Program-made: the position numbers and the translations under genes
NCBI GenBank assembly: GCA_964596015.1
Contig: CAZQSB010000001.1
Coordinates: forward strand, 1-64,000
DNA length: 64,000 nt
DNA from: WJMD01 sp964596015
Lineage (GTDB): Bacteria > Joyebacterota > Joyebacteria > Joyebacterales > Joyebacteraceae
Reading direction: 5' to 3'
Part shown: piece by piece, positions 58,979 through 64,000 of the stretch
How positions within the stretch are numbered: position 1 is the first letter of the stretch
Layout of the letters: the number at the start of each line of letters is the position of its first letter
The notes under the pieces: model-generated
The model's database searches: none
What the model was told of the DNA's origin: nothing
What the model saw: only the letters and a program-made list of their open reading frames with translations

Positions 58979-59002
58979 CGACGCTGCTCGACAAGTTTCT
59001 GT

Positions 59003-59030
59003 TTGACAGCCCAATGGCCGTTGCTACTAT
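59003..59030 (+). promoter_or_regulatory. Promoter for the zinc-ribbon protein gene
   Basis: TTGACA, 16-bp spacer, TACTAT; the GTG start at 59080 follows after about 45 nt. Confidence 0.6.
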
Positions 59031-59079
59031 CGTACGAGCACGCGGCCGCTACCCCGATGAGATTCCTGGAGGACATGAG

Positions 59080-59433
59080 GTGCCGATCTGCCCCGAATGC
59101 AAACGCGAGTTCGCGGACGGCGCGGAGGACTGCCCGGACTGCAAGGTTCCCCTCCTCGCGACCGAGGAGACCGAACTCGAAGAGACCGAGGACACCGACG
59201 TCAACGAGAACGTCGACGACGACCTTCCCTCCGAAGGTCTCGTCGTCATCGAGACCGAAGTGGATGAAGCCGGAGTCGGACGCCTGCGCGAGTATCTCGA
59301 GGAGAGCGGCATTCCCTGCTTTCTGAGCAACGAGCTTCACCCGCACGAGCCGGCGAACGCTTCGACCAAGGTGCTTGTCCCCCGGGAGATGGCGAACGAC
59401 GCCCGGAAGCTCGCGCGGAACTGTCCCCGCTGA
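59080..59433 (+). CDS. Zinc-ribbon plus DUF2007-like small protein
   Basis: 117 residues from GTG 59080 (GGAGGACATGAG upstream). The first 22 residues form a two-CxxC zinc ribbon (CPECKREF and CPDCKVPLL). A highly acidic linker (ETELEETEDTDVNENVDDD) leads to a DUF2007-like ACT-type domain (VVIETEVDEAGVGRLREYLEESG, then IPCFLSNE). DUF2007 proteins are predicted signal-sensing proteins. Single-gene unit, convergent with the adenosine-specific-kinase-family gene. Confidence 0.8.
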   Translation: MPICPECKREFADGAEDCPDCKVPLLATEETELEETEDTDVNENVDDDLPSEGLVVIETEVDEAGVGRLREYLEESGIPCFLSNELHPHEPANASTKVLVPREMANDARKLARNCPR

Positions 59434-59443
59434 ACCGAAATCG

Positions 59444-59926
59444 TCATCGCTTGTAGCCGATCTTCTTCAGGAACTCGACGCGCTCCTGGACGTCGTCGTC
59501 CGTCTCGACGCCTTCGGGAGTGAAGCCGTCGACGACGCCGAGGATGCCTCTCCCCTGGTCCGTCTCGCCGATGACGACCTCGACCGGATTGGCCGTGGCG
59601 CAGTGGATCCCGCAGACCTCAGGACACGACTTGACGGCGTTCAGGACGTTGATGGGAAAGCCGTCGCCCATGACGACGACGAAGCTGTGCCCCGCGCCGA
59701 TCTCCGTCATGATCCTCACGGCGACATCGATGAGGTCCGGATCCGTGCCGTCCCGCCTGACGAGGCGGGGCCCGGACGCCTCGGCGAAGGCCAGTCCGAA
59801 CCTGAGCCCCGGAGCGGACGAGGTCATGGCCTCAAAGAGGTCCTCGACTGTCTTGATGAAGTGGCTCTGCCCGAGAATGACGTTCGAGCCCTCGGGGAAC
59901 TCCATGCGGACGGTCTTGAGTTCCAT
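59444..59926 (-). CDS. Adenosine-specific kinase family protein (PF04008-type)
   Basis: 160 residues from ATG 59926 (GGGAGGAGAGA upstream). The full set of family signatures is visible: NVILGQSHFIKTVEDLFEAM, FGLAFAEASGPRLVRRDGTD, IGAGHSFVVVMGDGFPINVL, VCGIHCATANPVEVVI and GRGILGVVDGFTPEGVE, ending in FLKKIGYKR. This small family (archaea and thermophilic bacteria) binds and may phosphorylate adenosine; the physiological role is poorly known. Single-gene unit behind its own promoter. Confidence 0.88.
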   Translation of the reverse strand: MELKTVRMEFPEGSNVILGQSHFIKTVEDLFEAMTSSAPGLRFGLAFAEASGPRLVRRDGTDPDLIDVAVRIMTEIGAGHSFVVVMGDGFPINVLNAVKSCPEVCGIHCATANPVEVVIGETDQGRGILGVVDGFTPEGVETDDDVQERVEFLKKIGYKR

Positions 59927-59972
59927 TCTCTCCTCCCTCTGTGTGCCCTCTCTCGCGAAGCGGATCTCCCGC

Positions 59973-60001
59973 AGTATCGGCCACGCGAACGCCGGCGTCA
60001 A
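59973..60001 (-). promoter_or_regulatory. Promoter for the adenosine-specific kinase family gene
   Basis: TTGACG, 17-bp spacer, GATACT on the minus strand. Confidence 0.5.
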
Positions 60002-60012
60002 CGAAGCGGAGA

Positions 60013-60087
60013 ATGGCGTCGCCGCAACCAGCGGCGAGTGACGTTCCCGCGACCGGCGGCGAATGGCGTTGCCGCGACCGGCGGCGA
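60013..60087. repeat. Three tandem 25-bp repeats between divergent promoters
   Basis: Units at 60013-60037, 60038-60062 and 60063-60087, core GCGTT/CGCCGCGACCGGCGGCGA, with a partial fourth copy (GGCGTT). The third unit contains the -35 of the glycosyltransferase promoter. Confidence 0.8.
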
Positions 60088-60098
60088 GGCGTTAGACT
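60069..60098 (+). promoter_or_regulatory. Promoter for the 60.1-kb glycosyltransferase gene
   Basis: TTGCCG, 18-bp spacer, TAGACT; the -35 falls inside the third 25-bp repeat. Confidence 0.4.
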
Positions 60099-60122
60099 CG
60101 GCTCGTTCCCGCGGGAGGGACG

Positions 60123-61268
60123 ATGCGCATTCTGTTCATTGCAGAAGTCCAGTGGCGGTCCCAGGTCTCGAGGAAGCACCAGCTCATCCGGCTCTTCCCG
60201 GAGGACTGGAGCGTGTTCTACGCGTCGCCCATGAACACGGCGGCGGGCGAGAACAGTTTCCGCGTCCGGACGGAGCGGCCCGGGCCCGTCGTGCGATATG
60301 TCTCCCTGCCGCTTCCCAAGCCCGACGCTCGACTCGCCGCGCTCAGAACCGCGACCCCGCTCCTCGAGCGGCTCGGCAGACTCCGCCTCAGCTCCATCGC
60401 GTCGTCGTTCGCGCCGGACATCGTCGTCTGCTCGTACATCTGGGCGCACCGCGCCGTCGCCGACATCCGACGCCGCGGGATTCCGGCAGTGTACGACCTC
60501 AACGACCTTCACTACGACTTCTACCCCGACCGCCGCTCCGAGGCCCGCGAGGCGTTCGCGGCGCTTGTGTCCGAGGTCGACGACGTCGTCGCGTCCTCGG
60601 AGAGGCTCCGCGCCGTCGCGGGACGCGGCACGGTCATAGGGAACGGCGTGGACCTCGAGACCTTCCGCGGCCGAGCGTCGGGCGAGCAGCCGGATGAGCT
60701 CGCCACCTCGCCGCTGGCGGGCAGGGACGATCTCGTCGCCTACGTGGGCTCCGTCGACGACCGCGTGGATTTCGACATGCTTGAGCGGACGGTGGCGGCG
60801 CTTGAGAACGCCGGGAGGTCGGGGCTCCTGTGCGTGGGGCGGATCTTCGACCCGGCCCGGAAGCGGGCGCGGGCGCTTCAGGACAAGTATCCGGCGCGCG
60901 TGCTCTTCACGGGGAGGATCGCCTACGAGCGACTGCCGTCCTTCCTGTCGAGCGCTTCGGTCGGCATCGCGCCGTTCGTCCTGAACGAGAAGACGGCCGC
61001 CATCAACCCGAACAAGCTCTACACCTACGCGGCCATGGAGCTCAACATCGTCTCGACGCCGTTCTCCGAGGAGGTCCGCAGAAACGGAGATCTTGTCTAC
61101 CTCGCCCGAGACGCGGACTCGTTCGCGGCGGCCGTCAAGAGCGCGCTCGGCGACGATGAGCGCCGCCGAGCGGTACGTCCCGAGATCGCGCTGTCGAACA
61201 GCTGGAACGAGAAGGCGAAGGCCTACATCGAGGTGCTCACTGACCTGGTCTCGGGACGTCGGGACTGA
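60123..61268 (+). CDS. Glycosyltransferase, GT-B fold (GT4-like)
   Basis: 381 residues, ATG with GGGAGGGACG upstream. N-terminal half: MRILFIAEVQWRSQVSRKHQLI, then a conserved PAVYDLNDLHYDFYPD in the acceptor half. The C-terminal nucleotide-sugar half contains VIGNGVDLETFRG, LVAYVGSVDDRVDFDML, VLFTGRIAYERLPSFLSSASVGI and INPNKLYTYAAMELNIVSTP, where Asn-Lys-x-Tyr-Tyr-type blocks replace the usual E-x7-E. It probably transfers a sugar to a membrane or surface acceptor. The last 32 bp of the gene overlap the convergent lipoprotein gene. Confidence 0.82.
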   Translation: MRILFIAEVQWRSQVSRKHQLIRLFPEDWSVFYASPMNTAAGENSFRVRTERPGPVVRYVSLPLPKPDARLAALRTATPLLERLGRLRLSSIASSFAPDIVVCSYIWAHRAVADIRRRGIPAVYDLNDLHYDFYPDRRSEAREAFAALVSEVDDVVASSERLRAVAGRGTVIGNGVDLETFRGRASGEQPDELATSPLAGRDDLVAYVGSVDDRVDFDMLERTVAALENAGRSGLLCVGRIFDPARKRARALQDKYPARVLFTGRIAYERLPSFLSSASVGIAPFVLNEKTAAINPNKLYTYAAMELNIVSTPFSEEVRRNGDLVYLARDADSFAAAVKSALGDDERRRAVRPEIALSNSWNEKAKAYIEVLTDLVSGRRD

Positions 61269-61827
61269 CCACCCCTTCCGGTCCGGCATCGCGGTCCTTC
61301 TCGCCGAGTTCCACCCTGCCGGGTCCATCCTCGAAGATCTTCTCTCCTTCGGGCAGACCGTCTTCTCCGGTCGTCTCGTGGTCCCGCGCGTCGTCCCGCA
61401 TGTACCAGGGCGCGAGATAGAAGTAGATGGTCTCGTGCGAATCGTAGTAGCTCACCCGGATGTCGACCCACTCCGAGTAGTATCCCTCGGCGTACGCCTC
61501 GATGCGGAACTCGCGGTCCTCGCATCCGCCGCAGCCGTCGTAGTAGACGTAGCCGAGGTTCGCGGTGACATAGCCGTACGGGCCGACGCCCCAGGTTCCG
61601 ATGTAGTCCCAGGACCACCATTCCTCCTCGTAGACCTCGACGGCGGCCCAGGGAATGGGCGCGCCTGTTCTGTAGTCGTACACGTAGGCGCGGAAGCTGG
61701 CCATGCGGGGCGGGCGATGTGTCGAGTCGCACCACCAGCAATCGTCCCACACGATGCATCCCGACAACACGAACGGGACGATCACGATAAGCGCCGCGAC
61801 AATCCACCTCTTCGCATCTCGGTTCAT
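61237..61827 (-). CDS. Lipoprotein with carboxypeptidase-regulatory-like domain, aromatic-rich
   Basis: 196 residues, ATG with AGAGGAGGACC upstream. The lipobox VLSGC ends at about residue 24, so the protein is lipid-anchored. The mature part is rich in Trp, Tyr and Glu (VEVYEEEWWSWDYIGTWG), with two Cys pairs (CWWC, CGGC), and fits a single Ig-like carboxypeptidase-regulatory fold (ASFRAYVYDYRTGAPIPWAAVEVY). The C-terminal 50 residues are charged and probably unstructured. Tail-to-tail overlap of 32 bp with the glycosyltransferase gene. Function unknown. Confidence 0.78.
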   Translation of the reverse strand: MNRDAKRWIVAALIVIVPFVLSGCIVWDDCWWCDSTHRPPRMASFRAYVYDYRTGAPIPWAAVEVYEEEWWSWDYIGTWGVGPYGYVTANLGYVYYDGCGGCEDREFRIEAYAEGYYSEWVDIRVSYYDSHETIYFYLAPWYMRDDARDHETTGEDGLPEGEKIFEDGPGRVELGEKDRDAGPEGVVSPDVPRPGQ

Positions 61828-61903
61828 CGTCCGGTCCTCCTCTCGAGCGTTGACGCCGCCGGGCGGCCTTCGGAGTCGAGGCGACCCCGGGGGGAACGCG
61901 CCG

Positions 61904-63142
61904 TCAGTCCCTCAAGACCTCCACCTCGAAACGTATCCAGCGGATGAGCGGCGGGTCCCATCGCCCGGGCCTCTCGGTCGCGAAGTCGACGACACGCATC
62001 TCGAGCCGCACATCCTCGTCCTCGAGAAGCTCCTCGTACACCCTGTCCGTGTTCGGACGGTGTCCTCTCCGGCCTTCGACGTCGATGCGGAAAAGAACCT
62101 CGTCACGTCGCTGCCCGTTCCGCTCGATGCGCCCCTCGAGCTCGGTCGGCTCCCCGGAACGGCCCTCGACGCATTCCACAACGAGGACTGCGCCCTGGGC
62201 GATCTCGTGATAGTAGGCGTCGTCGTCATCGTCGATGGTGAAGACGTCGCGGAAGATGATGCGGGGCGCAGCAGGCCGTTCTCTGCCGTCACGGCGCCCC
62301 TGGTCACGGTCTCCCCGCCACGGGTCGCCGTACCACCCATGTGGGTCACCGTGCCACGGATCGCCGTGAGGATGGTCGTAGCCCCAACCGAGTCCAGCGA
62401 CTCGGAAGCTGATCTGGTCGCACGACCAGCTGCCCGGCCTGTCGTACCACGGCTCGGGAACGGGCCAGACGGGCGGCGACGGAACGACCACGCGGCCGCG
62501 GCGGCCCGGCGAGTGCCACGGACCGGGCCGCCCTTCCACGATGACTCGACCCCGGTGAGGACGGCGCGGGGGGACCCATGCGCCTCCTCTGCCGCCGGGC
62601 CAGGGAGCTTCGTGAGCGCACGCTACGAGCGTCTCAACGCCACCCGGCCCGGCGATGCGGAGTGAGTACCGTCCGTCTCGAGGGATACGATACGTCCTAT
62701 CGGGACGAACGAAACTCGAGCCGGACCACCTGTTCGGGAACAGCACGCGGACTTCGCCATCCGTCGTGTAGTCGATGATCGTCACGTACGCGGAACGGTC
62801 GACGCGGAAGAAGACCCAGAGCGGGTCGCCCGGCGCATAGACGCCCCAGGGACCGCGGTCCACCCAGACCTGCACCCTCGGCGCGCCGTGATGGTGCCAG
62901 GGGTGACCGTGTTCCCAGTCGCCCCACCCTCCCCACGGGGGCTCAGGCACGACATCGACGCGACCGCGCCGTCCGTCATCCGGATCCTCGACCGCCTCAC
63001 TCCCGCGCCCCTCGGGGCGGGCCTCCTCGACCGCGATGTCCGCGGCCGGGGAGGCCACGCAGAACGAGAGGAGCACAAGGAGTGTGCAGAGTGCGGTACA
63101 GAGGATGTGCCGGTCGCCTGCATTCCGAAGCACAGCTGTCAT
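61904..63142 (-). CDS. Secreted DUF4384-type protein with Gly/Pro/Trp/His-rich region
   Basis: 412 residues, ATG with AAGGAGGCGG upstream. Signal peptide about 1-34. A low-complexity stretch (PWGGWGDWEHGHPWHHHGAP) precedes a DUF4384-like domain (VYAPGDPLWVFFRVDRSAYV, DGEVRVLFPN, RDGRYSLRIAGPGGVETLVA). A second low-complexity region (DHPHGDPWHGDPHGWYGDPW) follows, and the C-terminal 120 residues form a separate acidic domain (FTIDDDDDAYYHEIAQGAVL). DUF4384 is often in surface proteins or attached to kinases; here it is soluble and exported. It lies downstream of a terminator. Confidence 0.8.
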   Translation of the reverse strand: MTAVLRNAGDRHILCTALCTLLVLLSFCVASPAADIAVEEARPEGRGSEAVEDPDDGRRGRVDVVPEPPWGGWGDWEHGHPWHHHGAPRVQVWVDRGPWGVYAPGDPLWVFFRVDRSAYVTIIDYTTDGEVRVLFPNRWSGSSFVRPDRTYRIPRDGRYSLRIAGPGGVETLVACAHEAPWPGGRGGAWVPPRRPHRGRVIVEGRPGPWHSPGRRGRVVVPSPPVWPVPEPWYDRPGSWSCDQISFRVAGLGWGYDHPHGDPWHGDPHGWYGDPWRGDRDQGRRDGRERPAAPRIIFRDVFTIDDDDDAYYHEIAQGAVLVVECVEGRSGEPTELEGRIERNGQRRDEVLFRIDVEGRRGHRPNTDRVYEELLEDEDVRLEMRVVDFATERPGRWDPPLIRWIRFEVEVLRD

Positions 63143-63309
63143 GAGACCGCCTCCTTCTTTCGAATCCAGGGCCTCAGTGCGCGACGGGGCCGACGAACGA
63201 TCAGTGCCCCTGCGGCAGATTTTGACGCGTGGCGGGCGGCGCTATTCAGTCGACCGGACGACCACAGAGCAGACGCCGCAGTGGACCGCGCGGTCCGACG
63301 GCACGCGCC

Positions 63310-63348
63310 GGAAAGAGACACGCCGGGCGGAGGTTCGCCCGGCGTGTC
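63310..63348 (-). terminator. Rho-independent terminator after the 171-residue secreted protein gene
   Basis: 13-bp perfect stem (GACACGCCGGGCG / CGCCCGGCGTGTC), 6-nt loop, TCTTTCC on the minus strand. Confidence 0.8.
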
Positions 63349-63386
63349 TTCGCTTGTGACTTGGTTCCGGCGCGCCGGGAAACGCC

Positions 63387-63902
63387 CTATCCGCGCGCGG
63401 AGAGCGCGAGAATGAGCACTCCGCTCTCGATGGGCGGCCCGCCCAAGAGAACGGTGCCCCCGTTCTCCAGACGGATCCTCGTTCGAAGCAGGATCTCGGG
63501 GTCTGTCGGCCTCCGCCCCTCGGGGGTCGGCTGACGGGGAACGTCGCGCGAGAGCGTGACCAGCATCTCGATGCGGCGGCGGTCCTCACCTTCGAAGCGC
63601 TGGGGCTCGACGACCAGCGTGAAGCGACCGGGTATCGCGATGCGCGAGGGTTCACCGAAGGTCGCCTGGGTCTGCATGCGGCCGAGGAAGGCGTAGCGGG
63701 TGTAGGCGAAGAGGCTTGTCAGCTTCTGGGAGTACGCCGCCAACCTTGCGTCGACCCGTGGCTCGTTCTGCGGAGCGGCCACGTCGCGGGCCGTCGTCGA
63801 GGCGCCGATCGAGGTCACCTCCACCCTGATCTCGTCGGCGGAGAAAGCGGGAACGGCGGCGAGGAGAATCGCAGCGGCGGCGAACACGATAGCAGTTCTC
63901 AC
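63387..63902 (-). CDS. Small secreted protein of unknown function
   Basis: 171 residues from GTG 63902 (GAGGGGAGCC upstream). Signal peptide about 1-22. The mature part shows VDARLAAYSQKLTSLFAYTRYAFLGR, a helix with a conserved aromatic pattern, then beta strands ending in TRIRLENGGTVLLGGPPIESGVLILALSARG. The last motif resembles the closing strand of short secretin- or sigma-factor-linked secreted proteins that I have seen described in delta-proteobacteria, but I cannot name a family. It starts 19 bp after the upstream gene's stop, so they form one operon. Confidence 0.72.
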   Translation of the reverse strand: MRTAIVFAAAAILLAAVPAFSADEIRVEVTSIGASTTARDVAAPQNEPRVDARLAAYSQKLTSLFAYTRYAFLGRMQTQATFGEPSRIAIPGRFTLVVEPQRFEGEDRRRIEMLVTLSRDVPRQPTPEGRRPTDPEILLRTRIRLENGGTVLLGGPPIESGVLILALSARG

Positions 63903-63921
63903 GTTCCTGGCTCCCCTCTGG

Positions 63922-64000
63922 CTACCTTGCCCCGACGCCGTCCGAACCGGGCCCGGGGCCCGTCTCCTCGGCGAAGACCCAGATGACCGTCATCTCGGGA
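63922..64000 (-). CDS. 3' end of an upstream gene (partial)
   Basis: The last 25 codons before TAG (63922-63924) read PEMTVIWVFAEETGPGPGSDGVGAR on the minus strand, given here only to mark the frame (core TVIWVFAEE). The 19-bp gap to the next start supports an operon. Such a VIWV-type C-terminus occurs in anti-sigma or zinc-finger-type proteins, but this is too short to classify. Confidence 0.5.
   Translation of the reverse strand, partial: PEMTVIWVFAEETGPGPGSDGVGAR

Noticed and set aside
1..64000. CRISPR array, insertion sequence, prophage or integron
   Set aside because: No regularly spaced repeats of CRISPR length, no transposase or integrase, no phage genes, no sharp change in composition.

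Overview
The window is about 64 kb of GC-rich bacterial chromosome, densely coding, with no tRNA, rRNA, CRISPR array, insertion sequence or phage gene that I can see. Most genes have good Shine-Dalgarno sites, and many units start at recognisable sigma70-type promoters (TTGNNN, 16-18 bp spacer, TANNNT). Several large secreted proteins end in the same FlgD-like Ig tail (YPNPFNPTT / SGVYFYR / K-LK type). Together with gingipain-, papain- and carboxypeptidase-type secreted peptidases, class I fumarase, a group 3-like [NiFe] hydrogenase and an Nfn-like flavoprotein, this suggests an uncultured, probably anaerobic, diderm member of the FCB-type candidate phyla (Eisenbacteria, Latescibacterota or Krumholzibacteriota-like). 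The phylum is inference, not proven by the sequence.

Layout. 1-2.2 kb: 5' part of a gingipain-like (C25) secreted protease. 2.5-4.0 kb: two-subunit class I fumarase behind a terminator-like leader. 4.1-8.4 kb: surface-polysaccharide type cluster (GNAT/BioF2-like acetyltransferase, flippase, small conserved protein, sulfatase-fold enzyme). 8.4-11.4 kb: GlcD-like FAD oxidase and an M24 peptidase. 11.5-15.4 kb: hydrogenase operon (small subunit, large subunit, maturation protease, methyltransferase). 15.7-22.5 kb: divergent signalling and redox operon (REC-histidine kinase hybrid, Cys-rich small protein, two stand-alone receiver proteins, fused NfnA-NfnB-like oxidoreductase, Cache-HAMP histidine kinase). 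22.5-26.2 kb: second flippase plus glycosyltransferase, and an EamA transporter.

26.2-32.8 kb: a papain/beta-helix/FlgD-tail protein, then a geranylgeranyl-reductase-family flavoprotein coupled to a secreted beta-helix protein. 32.9-36.8 kb: a pair of half-size ABC exporters behind a leader hairpin. 37-38.3 kb: tandem secreted paralogs ending in SWGSIK-MY. 38.3-38.7 kb: no gene, but a promoter, a compact three-way junction and a terminator that look like an undescribed small RNA. 38.7-44.6 kb: LolA-like protein, FG-GAP protein, TGS GTPase, HEWGH metallopeptidase-like protein and an MXAN_6640-type metalloprotease. 44.9-47.1 kb: TetR regulator and radical SAM enzyme. 47.4-52.6 kb: a large lipoprotein and an M14 carboxypeptidase with FlgD tail.

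52.8-55.3 kb: class II glutamine amidotransferase, divergent from a putrescine pair (pyruvoyl arginine decarboxylase plus agmatinase). 55.3-58.9 kb: secreted phosphoesterase, flavoprotein and class I amidotransferase operon. 59-61.3 kb: zinc-ribbon DUF2007-like protein, adenosine-specific kinase family protein, glycosyltransferase. 61.2-64 kb: lipoprotein, DUF4384 protein, small secreted protein and the 3' end of another gene.

The most notable points are the structured RNA candidate at 38.47-38.63 kb, the hydrogenase/Nfn/receiver cluster that lacks any DNA-binding output domain, and three operons with a terminator-like hairpin between promoter and coding sequence.
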